Shown: positions 1-8,374, counted from the first letter of the stretch. The stretch is 64,000 nt of DNA from Lachnoclostridium sp. An14 (GCF_002160755.1 NZ_NFLE01000001.1:248001-312000), one strand, 5' to 3'. Numbers and translations: made by a program. The notes: generated by a model from the letters alone, not told the origin.

Positions 1-163
1 CCTGTTCCACCGCGATATACCACTGGGGAACGCCATCCGTCCCCCGGCTGCTCTCCCTCATACTGGCCTCATATTCCCCAGCGGGAACGTCCCATTTTTC
101 GTGAAACCACTCCGCCGCCCGCCGGATCCATTCCTCCCGCTCCTTCAGATTCCAAATCTCCAT
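1..163 (-). CDS. GNAT family N-acetyltransferase, N-terminal fragment
   Basis: Only the first 54 or so codons are inside the window; the gene runs off the left edge. The visible residues read MEIWNLKEREEW followed by a Trp-Phe-His-Glu-Lys-Trp stretch, a VPAGEYEASM segment and VPQWYIAVEQ. This resembles the start of aminoglycoside-6'-acetyltransferase-like GNAT proteins (a W.P..Y..S[MI] segment, then PQWY before the acetyl-CoA fold). The catalytic core cannot be seen, so the substrate is unknown. Two ATGs compete: the one at 169 is a single base from AGGAGG, while the one at 163 is seven bases away, so 163 is chosen. Confidence 0.6.
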   Translation of the reverse strand, partial: MEIWNLKEREEWIRRAAEWFHEKWDVPAGEYEASMRESSRGTDGVPQWYIAVEQ

Positions 164-227
164 TTCCATTCCTCCTCATGTTCTCCCGGCAGTCCGTAAA
201 GCCGCTCTCCGTCTCCCATTCCCCGGT

Positions 228-524
228 TCACCTCAGAAGAACAAACTCCATCCGGGCGTAGCCAAACACCCAGGCCGCCAGGCACTCCGCCGCCAGACAG
301 AGCCCAAACAGCCCATACCTGGCCGCCCATCCCAGCCCGATCTGTTTCATCCGCTCCAGATACCTGGCTCCCAGGGATACGAATACGGCAAAAAACAGCA
401 CAAACACGCCGCGGCGGGCAAAGGACAGGCAGGCCGAAAGCAGCAGATACTGTATCATAGCCAGGCCGGCACTTTCCACCAGCACTTCCAGGGCCATCCC
501 CATTTTCCCTTGTAATTTCTCCAT
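228..524 (-). CDS. small membrane protein of unknown function
   Basis: A 98-residue protein I do not recognise. It begins MEKLQGKMGM and has about three hydrophobic stretches: a central one rich in Leu/Val/Phe around residues 35-55, and a C-terminal one with a GLFGLCLAAECLAAW segment. It is therefore probably an integral membrane protein with short loops. The start at 524 is chosen because GGAGGG lies seven bases before it; an in-frame ATG at 554 has no ribosome-binding site. It lies between the GNAT gene and the divergent rqcH gene, and may share a transcript with the GNAT gene, since 58 to 64 bases separate them. Confidence 0.55.
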   Translation of the reverse strand: MEKLQGKMGMALEVLVESAGLAMIQYLLLSACLSFARRGVFVLFFAVFVSLGARYLERMKQIGLGWAARYGLFGLCLAAECLAAWVFGYARMEFVLLR

Positions 525-643
525 AGCTTTCCCTCCTTCTCCTTTTCCTTCCATCTGCTCTCATTCTACCACCATTCCCCCCGCAAATCCACCGCTCCCC
601 TCCCAAAACCGCCAAAACCCTTCCCCCGGCCCCCAATCTGTGC

Positions 644-649
644 TATACT
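644..649 (+). promoter_or_regulatory. extended -10 promoter of rqcH
   Basis: TATACT preceded by TGC gives an extended -10 element about 57 bases before the rqcH start. No good -35 hexamer is visible 17 bases upstream (TTCCCC), as is common when an extended -10 is present. Confidence 0.45.
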
Positions 650-705
650 GGTTTCCGCGGGCAGTGATCCCGCCCCTTTATTTTGGATTCAGGAGGAACG
701 ATAAC

Positions 706-2448
706 ATGGCATTTGACGGAATTGTCATTTCCAATCTTGTATATGATCTCAAACACGCCCTGGAAGGGGGAAAGGTGGCCAAAATCGCCCAGCCGGAGAA
801 GGATGAGCTGCTGTTTACCATAAAAAGCCAGAAAACCACCTACCGGCTGCTCATGAGCGCCAGCGCCAGCCTGCCCCTCCTCTACTTTACGGAGGCCAAC
901 AAGCCCAGTCCCCTCACCGCCCCCAATTTCTGTATGCTCCTGCGCAAGCACATCGGAAACGCCAGACTGGTGCAGGTGTCCCAGCCGGGCCTGGAGCGGG
1001 TGGTTCAGTTTGAATTCGAGCATCTGGACGAGCTGGGGGACTTATGCCGGAAAAAGCTCATGGTGGAGCTCATGGGAAAGCACAGCAACATCATCTTCTG
1101 CAAGGAGGACGGCACCATTTTAGACAGCATCAAGCACGTGTCCGCCCAACTCAGCTCCGTGCGGGAGGTGCTCCCCGGCCGCCCCTATTTCATCCCCATG
1201 ACCGTGGAAAAGGCCGATCCCCTCACCGTCTCCGAGGAGACCTTCCGGGAGCTCCTTGCCGCCTCCCCCGCCCCAATGCAGAAGGCCATCTACCAGAAAC
1301 TCACCGGATTCAGCCCCATTATGGGCATGGAGCTGTGCCACTTAGCCTCCATCGACGGCGACCTGCCGGCGGCGGAGTTAAGTGACCTGGAGATGACCCA
1401 CCTCTACCACACCTTCTCCCGGATGATGGAGGATGTGAAGGAAGGCCGGTTCCAGCCAAACATCGTCTACCAGGAGGAGGAGCCGGTGGAGTTTGCCTCC
1501 CTGCCTCTCACCTGCTATGAGGGCGGCGATTTCCGCGCGGAAACCTGGGACAGCATCAGCGCCCTGTTGGAGCACTACTACTCCGCCAGAAACGCCGTCA
1601 ACCGCATCAAGCAGAAATCCGTGGACTTAAGAAAGATTGTCCAGACCCTTTTAGAGCGGAACTATAAAAAGTATGACCTTCAGGAAAAACAGTTAAAGGA
1701 CACGGAAAAACGGGAGAAATACAAGGTCTACGGCGAGCTGTTAAACACCTACGGCTACGAGCTGTCCGGCGGGGAGAAATCCTTCCGCTGCCTCAACTAC
1801 TACACCGGCGAGGAAATCACCATCCCCTTAGACGATCAGCTCTCCGCCAGAGAGAACGCCCAGAAGCATTTCGACCGCTACAACAAGCTGAAACGCACCT
1901 ACGAAGCCCTCACCGGCCAGATTCAGGAGACGAAACGGGAGATCGACCACTTAGAGTCCATCAGCACCGCCCTGGACATCGCCTTAAAAGAGGAGGACCT
2001 GGTGGAGATTAAGGAAGAAATGATGGAGTACGGCTACATTAAAAAACGGCCCGCCGGCGGCAAAAAGCCGAAGATCACCAGCCGTCCCCTCCACTACCTC
2101 TCCAGCGACGGGTTCCACATCTACGTGGGCAAAAACAACTACCAGAACGAGGAAGTCACCTTCAAGCTGGCAAACGGAAACGACTGGTGGTTCCACGCCA
2201 AAGGCGTTCCCGGCTCCCACGTAGTGGTAAAGACAGAGGGAAAAGACCTGCCTGACCGGGTATTTGAGGAGGCTGGAGCCCTGGCCGCCTACTACTCCAA
2301 GGGGCGGGACGGGGACAAGGTGGAAATCGACTACATCCAGCGCAAGCACGTGAAAAAAGCCGCAGGCGGCGCCCCCGGCTTTGTGATCTATCACACCAAC
2401 TATTCCCTTATGGCCTCTCCGGCCTGCGACCTCCCGGAGGTGCGCTGA
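706..2448 (+). CDS. rqcH: RqcH (NFACT/Rqc2 homologue), ribosome quality control factor
   Basis: 580 residues, the usual length for bacterial RqcH (formerly FbpA). The family binds the 50S subunit carrying peptidyl-tRNA after ribosome splitting and recruits tRNA-Ala to add C-terminal alanine tails. Seen here: an NFACT-N domain beginning MAFDGIVISNLVYDL, a charged helical or coiled-coil middle (about 285-430), and an NFACT-R (DUF814) domain with DWWFHAKGVPGSHVVV at 493-508. At positions 97-98, where the Bacillus enzyme has the functionally important Asp-Arg pair, this protein has Glu-Arg. AGGAGG lies nine bases before the ATG at 706; an upstream in-frame start at 640 lacks a ribosome site. It is monocistronic, facing away from the first two genes. 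Confidence 0.93.
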   Translation: MAFDGIVISNLVYDLKHALEGGKVAKIAQPEKDELLFTIKSQKTTYRLLMSASASLPLLYFTEANKPSPLTAPNFCMLLRKHIGNARLVQVSQPGLERVVQFEFEHLDELGDLCRKKLMVELMGKHSNIIFCKEDGTILDSIKHVSAQLSSVREVLPGRPYFIPMTVEKADPLTVSEETFRELLAASPAPMQKAIYQKLTGFSPIMGMELCHLASIDGDLPAAELSDLEMTHLYHTFSRMMEDVKEGRFQPNIVYQEEEPVEFASLPLTCYEGGDFRAETWDSISALLEHYYSARNAVNRIKQKSVDLRKIVQTLLERNYKKYDLQEKQLKDTEKREKYKVYGELLNTYGYELSGGEKSFRCLNYYTGEEITIPLDDQLSARENAQKHFDRYNKLKRTYEALTGQIQETKREIDHLESISTALDIALKEEDLVEIKEEMMEYGYIKKRPAGGKKPKITSRPLHYLSSDGFHIYVGKNNYQNEEVTFKLANGNDWWFHAKGVPGSHVVVKTEGKDLPDRVFEEAGALAAYYSKGRDGDKVEIDYIQRKHVKKAAGGAPGFVIYHTNYSLMASPACDLPEVR

Positions 2449-2500
2449 CCGGGCAAAGCCCTGATGCCGGGACGCCAGAAAAAGATTTCCGGCATCCCAC

Positions 2501-2588
2501 GCGCCCGCCGGAGCGCGGCTGCGCCAGCAGCCATTTTCCTCTGCGCGGAGTGTGCCTCCTTGCGGAGCATTCTAATTTAACAGGAAAC
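2501..2588 (+). repeat. dispersed terminator-associated repeat, copy A
   Basis: The GC-rich arm (GAGCGCGGCTGCGCC, CAGCCATTTTCC, then GCGGAGTGTGCCTCCTTGCGGAGC) is almost identical to copies at 32.5 and 54.8 kb. It is followed by AATTTAACAGGAAAC. In this copy the expected three-base palindrome loop is replaced by a terminator-sized hairpin, and the second half-palindrome GTTTCC closes it at 2636-2641. Confidence 0.85.
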
Positions 2589-2641
2589 GGGCCGCTGCCC
2601 CGGAGGATCCCACATCCTCCCAGGGACAACGGCCCGTTTCC
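2582..2641 (-). terminator. long hairpin after the membrane HExxH gene, nested in repeat A
   Basis: GGAAACGGGCCG pairs with CGGCCCGTTTCC around an inner GGAGGAT/ATCCTCC stem. It begins just past the stop codon of the minus-strand gene ending at 2651. The U-tract is weak (TGTTAAATTA), so termination is probable but not certain. Confidence 0.6.
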
Positions 2642-2650
2642 GCTTGCCTC

Positions 2651-3712
2651 CTACACCCCCGTCTCCTTCACATACTTCTCGATCCGGTCATAGTAGTCCG
2701 CCACCGCGTTTCCCGCGTACTCCCGCGCGTCGCTCTCGCACTGCTGATGGTAGTAGTCCAGAAATCCATCCTCCCCGCCCTTGTAGTCCAGAAACTCCTG
2801 CTCATACGTCTGCACCTCGTGATAAAACAGCAGCTCCCGATACTCCGCTCCGATTTGCTGGTACGCCTCCACCAGGCAGTACTGGTAGCTGTGGTACGCC
2901 TCGTGGCAGCAGGTCTTTAACACCTGCTGTGCCGGATCCCGTTCCAGATGGTCCAGATTGATGTAGATGGTGTGGTCGGCATGGAGGTAATCCCCCAGAA
3001 GGGACTCCTCTTTCGGGGAGGCCCCCACCTTCAGCTCGTAGGGAATGCCCAGATAGTAGGCCTCGATGTTGGCCACCGTCTGCAGCACGTCCAGCCGCTC
3101 CCTCACGGACAGCTCCGCCCAGCGCTCCTCCTGGAGGGACAGCAGGGTCTCCATGTTGCCGCTTATGGTCTGTTCCGGGCCCTGTCTTCCCGCCTCCGGG
3201 GAAACAGAGGCCGGCTCCGCCAGCGGTTTCCGGAAAATCCCCCGAACCCCCAGCAGCACCATAACCACCGTCAGACTCACCGCCAGATAGGACTGGCACC
3301 GGCAGAAACACCGGTAGGCCCGGCGCCGCAGCACCGTCTTCCGGTTCCCCTCCCCTACCTTTCCCGTCATGGTGGCAGCCACGGTGACGGCGGAGAGCAC
3401 CGCCGCTACGCCCAGGGCTGCCGCGGCCAGTTTCCAGGCCAGCCGGGCGTAGGCGACCACCGTATACAGGCCAAAGGGCAGCAGCACGGACACGTCCGCC
3501 GTCCACTCCGTTTTCCGACGGCGATAACAAAAAAACGTCCCGGTGATCACAGACCAGGCCACCAGCCCCCACAGCACAATCCACGACTGCCCGTAAGAAA
3601 GGCCCGGCAGGGCACGAAACAGAAGATTCCGGTACCAGACCACCCCTGCCACTCCATACAGGGCGCATTTCAGAAGGAAATATACCGTTCCAACGGTGCT
3701 CTCATCTCTCAT
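2651..3712 (-). CDS. membrane protein with an HExxH putative metallopeptidase domain
   Basis: 353 residues, family not recognised. The N-terminal half holds about five hydrophobic segments (near 8-28, 42-62, 75-92, 95-115 and 140-162), with basic loops RRRK and RRRAY between them. The C-terminal half, after about residue 175, is soluble and acidic and contains HEAYHSYQ, a clean HExxH zinc motif, followed about 50 residues later by CESDAREYAGNAVADYY. The latter could supply the third, acidic ligand, as in gluzincins. The architecture suggests a membrane-anchored zinc peptidase with its catalytic domain on one face of the membrane; substrate and orientation are unknown. It stands alone between rqcH and the glyoxalase-like gene, with 33 bases to the latter. 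Confidence 0.55.
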   Translation of the reverse strand: MRDESTVGTVYFLLKCALYGVAGVVWYRNLLFRALPGLSYGQSWIVLWGLVAWSVITGTFFCYRRRKTEWTADVSVLLPFGLYTVVAYARLAWKLAAAALGVAAVLSAVTVAATMTGKVGEGNRKTVLRRRAYRCFCRCQSYLAVSLTVVMVLLGVRGIFRKPLAEPASVSPEAGRQGPEQTISGNMETLLSLQEERWAELSVRERLDVLQTVANIEAYYLGIPYELKVGASPKEESLLGDYLHADHTIYINLDHLERDPAQQVLKTCCHEAYHSYQYCLVEAYQQIGAEYRELLFYHEVQTYEQEFLDYKGGEDGFLDYYHQQCESDAREYAGNAVADYYDRIEKYVKETGV

Positions 3713-3745
3713 GCCCCTCTCTCCCGTTCCCCGTCTCCGCCTAAA

Positions 3746-4105
3746 TTACGGAATGATCTCGATCCAGTATCCGTCCGGATCGGTGATAAAGTAAATGCCC
3801 ATGGCCTCGTTTACAAACACCACGCAGCCCATCTCCTGATGTTTCCGGAACATTTCCTCGTAGTTCTCCGCCCGGAACGCCAGGTGGAACTCACACTCTC
3901 CCAGGTTGTAGGGCTCCGTCCGGTCCCTCAGCCAGGTGAGCTCCAGGGTGAACTCGCTCTGTCCGTCCCCCAGATACACCAGCTTAAAAGAGCCGTCCTC
4001 CGCCTCCTTCTCCCGCACGGGAGCCAGCCCCAGGGCCTCCTTGTAAAAGGCCAGGCTCTTTTCCAGATCCAGCACATTAAAATTAAAATGGTTGAACGCT
4101 ACCAT
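3746..4105 (-). CDS. gloA: VOC-fold glyoxalase I-like protein
   Basis: 119 residues forming the two beta-alpha-beta-beta-beta modules of the vicinal oxygen chelate fold. The four metal-ligand positions of GloA all seem filled: His6 (FNHFNFNV), Glu55 (LELTW), His74 (EFHLAF) and Glu116 (YWIEIIP). The protein matches lactoylglutathione lyase in length and in the ending DPDGYWIEI. Clostridia generally lack glutathione, so the thiol cofactor and true substrate are open; detoxification of methylglyoxal or another 2-oxoaldehyde is an inference. Ribosome site AGGAAAG lies upstream of the ATG. Its upstream neighbour ends in a terminator, so it probably has its own promoter. Confidence 0.8.
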   Translation of the reverse strand: MVAFNHFNFNVLDLEKSLAFYKEALGLAPVREKEAEDGSFKLVYLGDGQSEFTLELTWLRDRTEPYNLGECEFHLAFRAENYEEMFRKHQEMGCVVFVNEAMGIYFITDPDGYWIEIIP

Positions 4106-4176
4106 CTATCTTTCCTCCTCACATTGATCTTCTTTTGCCATCCTGTTTTCTCCCGGCCGGACCGGGCCCATAAAAC

Positions 4177-4225
4177 CAGGCAGGATACGGCCGGGAACTC
4201 TCCGTCCCCGGCCGTATCCTGCCTG
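4177..4225 (-). terminator. intrinsic terminator of the GT-C-like gene
   Basis: A perfect 19-bp stem (4177-4195 with 4207-4225) around an 11-base loop, followed on the minus strand by GGTTTTATGG. It sits between the GT-C-like gene and the glyoxalase-like gene. Confidence 0.85.
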
Positions 4226-4277
4226 AGCCTGATTCCCCGGTTCCGGCCGTTTTTTGTTTTCCTTTTTCAAAGGATTT

Positions 4278-6116
4278 CTACTCCGCCGACAGCACCACAT
4301 TCACCGCCATGGGCGTCTCCCCCCGCAGCTCCTGCTCCGGATCCACGGAATAGAAATTGCACTCCACATCCAGCTCCACATACTGGTTCTTCATCACCGG
4401 GATCAGCAGATCCGCCCAGTGGTCCGTCAGATGGAACTCCTGGATCAGCCTTCCGCCGGAGGACACGGTGATGGTCTCATTCCCCTTAAGCTCCAGAGGG
4501 GCGTAAAAGCTCATCCGCAGCTGGCCGGAGGTGCCGGTAAATACCCGGATCTTTGCCTTCTGGTCCATCCAGCCGTCGTGTTCGTAGTAGCCGTACACAT
4601 TCTGGAACTTCTTCACCTTCAGCATGGAGGTCACGTCCACATACCGGTTGTGCTCCAGATCCGCCTTCAGCACGATCTTTTTGTCCCGGTCCGTGATGGG
4701 CCAGGCCTCTCCCAAGCTGTCGATAAAGGTCACCTCCGGCAGCACCTGGCTCTCGTCTGTGCGGTAGGGCCGCCAGAAGGCGTCCACCTGGTACTCGCAG
4801 TCCTTCCACTCGTCCCCGATCACATAGATCTCCGAGCCGAAGATCTCCTCTCCGTACACGCCCCAGGTCACGTCCGCCAGGGAATTGGCCTGGGCCTGTC
4901 CGTTCCAGAAGTACAGGTGGTCATAGTGATCCCGGTAGAACAGCTCCACCGGCAGAATCAGCACAAAATAGCAGGCCATGGCCGCGAAGGCCGCCCGCAG
5001 GGGCAGTTTCCCGCCGCCGGCCCGGATGATGGAATAGAGATAGGCCATCAAAAGCAGGGCCGCGCTGTAGGTGACATACACCCAGCGCATCTCCAGGCGG
5101 ATGGTGACGCTGGCCGCGCCGATGCACATGGCCATGAAAACCAGCATCAGCACCACGTTGCAGAGATACTCTTTCCGCCTCTCCTTCTGCCTCCAGCCTA
5201 CGGCCGCCGCCAGGGCCACAAAGACCGCCAGCACGGCGTCGGTAAGGTATACCGTCAGCCGCAGAATCCTTGGCACTTCCTGCCACTCCACCCCGTCTAG
5301 GTGAATGGGGCCGGCGTTGATGCCGAACACGTAGAGCACGTTGTCGATGGCGTAGCCGAAGGCCTCCTTGATGGAGAAGGTGTCCGTCACCTCCGTACCT
5401 CCGGTGCCCGCGGGAATGATGGTGCCCATGGCCCAGAACCGGATCCCCATCATAATGGCAAAGGACAGAAACGCCCAGCCTAAAAGCCGGTATTCCTTCT
5501 TTCCCGTCATCACCTGCTTAAGGACCACCGCCAGCACCAGCACCGCCAATAGCACCATGTAGCGCTCATGGATCAGGCACACCGCCAGATACAGCCACGC
5601 GCCTGCCAGGTAAGCCCTGCGGCTCCCCTTTCCGTCTCCGTTTAAATACCGGTACATCTCATAGAGGATCACCAGAGCCAGCCAGAGGGCGGCGGACTCC
5701 ATCAGCCCGTATCCCTGGGTGATCTGGTAATAGGACAGATGGGACAGCAGATACGCCAGCCCGCAGGCCCCCGCCAGATAGGGACAGTCCGCCAGTTTCC
5801 GCACAAAGTGGAACACCGTCAGGGCAATGAGGGCGTTTACCACGATGTTGAAGGGAACCATCAGCCAGATGTCCGGCCCCATGAGAAGGAGCTGTAAGTA
5901 GCAGAGAATATTGTGGATCAGGCGGAACTTTGTGCCGCCCATGGGAAGGATGAAATCCTTCGCCGGTTCCGTATCAAAACAATACCACAGGTATAAGTCA
6001 TCCCCGTAGTATCCGGTAGTCTTAAGCCCGTGGTTTACCCAAAAGGCAAACAGGAGGAATACCCCCAGCGCGAGGAGGTATTCCATCCAGAGAAAACGTC
6101 TCTCCTGTTTTTCCAT
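4278..6116 (-). CDS. polytopic membrane protein, GT-C glycosyltransferase-like
   Basis: 612 residues. The first 390 or so contain about ten hydrophobic segments, starting with YLLALGVFLLFAFWV. The first extracytoplasmic loop carries YYGDDLYLW, an acidic pair placed as in GT-C fold glycosyltransferases that use lipid-linked sugars. After the last membrane segment comes a soluble C-terminal domain of about 210 residues, rich in beta-strand patterns. I infer a cell-envelope glycosyltransferase, but overall similarity to a named family is not obvious. The start at 6116 (ATG) is preferred over a GTG at 6122 because AAAAGGAAA is better spaced. It is monocistronic and ends in a strong terminator. 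Confidence 0.5.
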   Translation of the reverse strand: MEKQERRFLWMEYLLALGVFLLFAFWVNHGLKTTGYYGDDLYLWYCFDTEPAKDFILPMGGTKFRLIHNILCYLQLLLMGPDIWLMVPFNIVVNALIALTVFHFVRKLADCPYLAGACGLAYLLSHLSYYQITQGYGLMESAALWLALVILYEMYRYLNGDGKGSRRAYLAGAWLYLAVCLIHERYMVLLAVLVLAVVLKQVMTGKKEYRLLGWAFLSFAIMMGIRFWAMGTIIPAGTGGTEVTDTFSIKEAFGYAIDNVLYVFGINAGPIHLDGVEWQEVPRILRLTVYLTDAVLAVFVALAAAVGWRQKERRKEYLCNVVLMLVFMAMCIGAASVTIRLEMRWVYVTYSAALLLMAYLYSIIRAGGGKLPLRAAFAAMACYFVLILPVELFYRDHYDHLYFWNGQAQANSLADVTWGVYGEEIFGSEIYVIGDEWKDCEYQVDAFWRPYRTDESQVLPEVTFIDSLGEAWPITDRDKKIVLKADLEHNRYVDVTSMLKVKKFQNVYGYYEHDGWMDQKAKIRVFTGTSGQLRMSFYAPLELKGNETITVSSGGRLIQEFHLTDHWADLLIPVMKNQYVELDVECNFYSVDPEQELRGETPMAVNVVLSAE

Positions 6117-6153
6117 TTTCACTGTTTCCTTTTCCCGTCAATGTCCCGGCCGC

Positions 6154-7434
6154 TTAGCGGATCTCCGTCATCCCGCCCATGTAGGGACGAAGGACTTCCG
6201 GAATCCTCACGCTGCCGTCCGCCTGCAGGTTGTTCTCCAGGAAGGCGATCAGCATTCTCGGCGGGGCCACTACGGTGTTGTTCAGGGTGTGGGCAAAGTA
6301 CTTGCTGCCGTCCGCCCCGTTGACACGGATCTTTAAGCGGCGGGCCTGGGCATCTCCCAGGTTGGAGCAGCTGCCCACCTCAAAATACTTCTTCTGTCTG
6401 GGGGACCAGGCTTCCACGTCCACGGATTTCACCTTCAGATCCGCCAGGTCGCCGGAACAGCACTCCAGGGTGCGCACCGGAATATCCAGGGAGCGGAACA
6501 GATCCACAGTGTTCTGCCACAGCTTGTCAAACCACATCTTGGAATCCTCCGGCTTGCAGACCACGATCATCTCCTGTTTCTCAAACTGGTGGATGCGGTA
6601 CACCCCTCTCTCCTCGATGCCGTGAGCGCCCTTCTCCTTGCGGAAACAGGGAGAATAGCTGGTGAGGGTCTGGGGCAGGGACTCCTCCGGAAGAATCTGG
6701 TCAATAAACTTTCCGATCATGGAGTGCTCGCTGGTGCCGATGAGGTAGAGGTCCTCTCCCTCGATCTTGTACATCATAGCATCCATCTCCGCGAAACTCA
6801 TCACGCCGGTCACCACGTTGCTGCGGATCATAAACGGCGGCACGCAGTAGGTAAATCCCCGGTTGATCATGAAATCTCTGGCGTAGGAGATCACTGCGGA
6901 GTGGAGTCTGGCAATGTCGCCCATGAGGTAGTAAAAGCCGTTTCCGGCCACTCTCCTGGCGCTGTCTAAATCAATGCCGTTGAACTTCTCCATGATCTCC
7001 GTGTGGTAGGGGATCTCAAAATCCGGAACCACCGGCTCGCCGTACTTCTGTACCTCCACGTTCTCGCTGTCGTCCTTTCCGATGGGGACAGAGGGGTCGA
7101 TGATGTTGGGAATGGTCATCATGATCTTTAAGATCCGCTCCTCGTACTCCTTCTCCAGAACCTCCAGCTCCGCCAGGCGCTTGGCGCTCTCCGCCACCTG
7201 GGCCTTTACGGCCTCCGCCTCGTCCTTCTTGCCCTGTCCCATAAGGGCGCCGATCTGCTTGGACAGCTTGTTGCGGCTGGCGCGGAGATTGTCCGCTTCC
7301 GCCTTAGTGGCACGGCTCTTGGCATCCAGGTCGATCACCTCGTCTACCAGCGGCAGCTTGGCGTCCTGGAATTTGTTTTTGATGTTCTGCTTTACGATGT
7401 CCGGATTTTCGCGGACAAACTTTAAATCTAGCAT
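6154..7434 (-). CDS. serS: seryl-tRNA synthetase
   Basis: 426 residues, standard for bacterial SerRS, which charges tRNA-Ser (and tRNA-Sec) with serine. It opens MLDLKFVRENPDIVKQN, has the long antiparallel coiled-coil arm (about 30-105), class II motif 2 as FRKEKGAHGIEERGVYRIHQF, and motif 3 near the C-terminus with SCSNLGDAQARRLKIR. Another ATG lies at 7443, three codons upstream; AGGAGG is three bases from it and twelve from the ATG at 7434, so the start could be either. The 250-base leader contains no visible T-box sequence (the GGTGG..ACCGCG antiterminator motif is missing), so regulation by uncharged tRNA is not supported. Confidence 0.95.
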   Translation of the reverse strand: MLDLKFVRENPDIVKQNIKNKFQDAKLPLVDEVIDLDAKSRATKAEADNLRASRNKLSKQIGALMGQGKKDEAEAVKAQVAESAKRLAELEVLEKEYEERILKIMMTIPNIIDPSVPIGKDDSENVEVQKYGEPVVPDFEIPYHTEIMEKFNGIDLDSARRVAGNGFYYLMGDIARLHSAVISYARDFMINRGFTYCVPPFMIRSNVVTGVMSFAEMDAMMYKIEGEDLYLIGTSEHSMIGKFIDQILPEESLPQTLTSYSPCFRKEKGAHGIEERGVYRIHQFEKQEMIVVCKPEDSKMWFDKLWQNTVDLFRSLDIPVRTLECCSGDLADLKVKSVDVEAWSPRQKKYFEVGSCSNLGDAQARRLKIRVNGADGSKYFAHTLNNTVVAPPRMLIAFLENNLQADGSVRIPEVLRPYMGGMTEIR

Positions 7435-7499
7435 GGTTTCCATTCTCCTCCTGTACTTGTCGATCGTGGCCGGAGCACACGTCCCGCCCGTCCGGACCT

Positions 7500-7567
7500 T
7501 CCGCCAGACGGCCCCTTTCCTCTGCGCAAAACGGCCGCCAGCCGGATGCGCGCTCCTTGCGGACGGA
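7500..7567 (+). repeat. degenerate dispersed repeat arm, copy B
   Basis: A partial match to the GC-rich arm of the terminator-associated repeat (CAGACGGCCCCTTTCCTCTGCGC, then TCCTTGCGGACGG) without a recognisable GGAAAC palindrome. It lies in the serS leader. Confidence 0.4.
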
Positions 7568-7621
7568 AATAGCTGCTGCGCCCCCTCTTTTTTACAAAAA
7601 GCGCAGATTTCCATAACACAA

Positions 7622-7651
7622 AAGCGCAGATCCCGACGGGAATCTGCGCTT
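7622..7651 (-). terminator. intrinsic terminator after the ECF S-component gene
   Basis: AAGCGCAGAT (7622-7631) pairs with ATCTGCGCTT (7642-7651), with an inner CCC/GGG pairing, and is followed on the minus strand by TTTTGTG. A second ATCTGCGC followed by a T-run lies about 19 bases further on (near 7600), so the first arm could pair with either copy. A TATAAT (minus strand, 7653-7658) just upstream could be a -10 element for serS, but would place the start of RNA inside the hairpin. Confidence 0.65.
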
Positions 7652-7689
7652 GATTATACTACAAAACCGGGACAAATTAAAGCCCTTTT

Positions 7690-8286
7690 CTATTTTATGT
7701 GAAAAAAGATGCCCGTTTTTTGCAGGACCGGCCGCAGGGCCGCGTATACCGCCACGACCACCACTGTTCCGGCCACGGCATTGATAAAGGTCACTCCCGC
7801 CGCCCAGGTGGTCATGATCTTTGCCGCCGGCTCCGGGATCCCTAAAATCAGGTTTTTGTAGAGATAGCCCACCACCGGGTCGGCGATCACGTTAAATCCC
7901 AGAGACACAGCCGCCGCGATCAGGCTCCACTTGAAACAGTATTTCCCGTCGTGGGACTCTGTGATGTGGGCAACCTTATGGGCGATAAACCCGGCGATGA
8001 GGCCGATGCAGAGCTTTAAAATAAAGGTCTTCGGGGCGCTGGTGATGTAGACCGGATCCATCAGATCCGCCACCGTCATCCCCAGGGCTCCCGCCAGCCC
8101 GCCGTAGCCGCCGCCTAAGAGCAGGGCCGCCAGCACACAGAAGGCGTTCCCCACGTGAAGGGCCACAAAGTCCCCGCCGATGGTGGGGATCGGGATCTTC
8201 AGAAAGGTAAAGCACACATAGCACAGTGCCGCCATCAGGCCGGTCAGCACCACCTTGTAAAGTTTCTCATGTTCCTGTTTTCTCAT
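7690..8286 (-). CDS. ECF transporter S component
   Basis: 198 residues with about six membrane segments. The pattern HVGNAFCVLAALLLGGGYGG followed by LAGALGMTVADLMDP and a Lys-anchored second half is typical of the ECF-type riboflavin_trS superfamily of substrate-binding S components, which work with a shared EcfA/A'/T energising module encoded elsewhere. The substrate cannot be read from the sequence. The gene lies just downstream of thiN, so a vitamin is likely, but thiamine specificity (ThiT motifs) is not seen. The ATG at 8286 is chosen, with GGGAGTGG before it; a GTG three codons upstream overlaps that site. No riboswitch is evident in the 88-base gap to thiN. Confidence 0.78.
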   Translation of the reverse strand: MRKQEHEKLYKVVLTGLMAALCYVCFTFLKIPIPTIGGDFVALHVGNAFCVLAALLLGGGYGGLAGALGMTVADLMDPVYITSAPKTFILKLCIGLIAGFIAHKVAHITESHDGKYCFKWSLIAAAVSLGFNVIADPVVGYLYKNLILGIPEPAAKIMTTWAAGVTFINAVAGTVVVVAVYAALRPVLQKTGIFFHIK

Positions 8287-8374
8287 ACGTTCCACTCCCG
8301 TCTGTCTGATTTTGTCTTGCCTTATCTCATGACAGAAGTGGCTCGTTTTAAATATCCAGTTTATCTATTTTTGA

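Noticed and set aside
145-636. 163-codon frame on the minus strand overlapping the small membrane protein
   Set aside because: No ribosome site, Gly/Arg-rich low-complexity translation; the 98-residue frame in another phase has a good site.
2948-4471. Open frame of 507 codons on the plus strand
   Set aside because: It runs antisense through the HExxH, glyoxalase-like and GT-C-like genes, has no domain features and is an effect of high GC.
7435-7690. T-box riboswitch upstream of serS
   Set aside because: The conserved antiterminator sequence (GGTGG..ACCGCG) was looked for on the minus strand and is absent.
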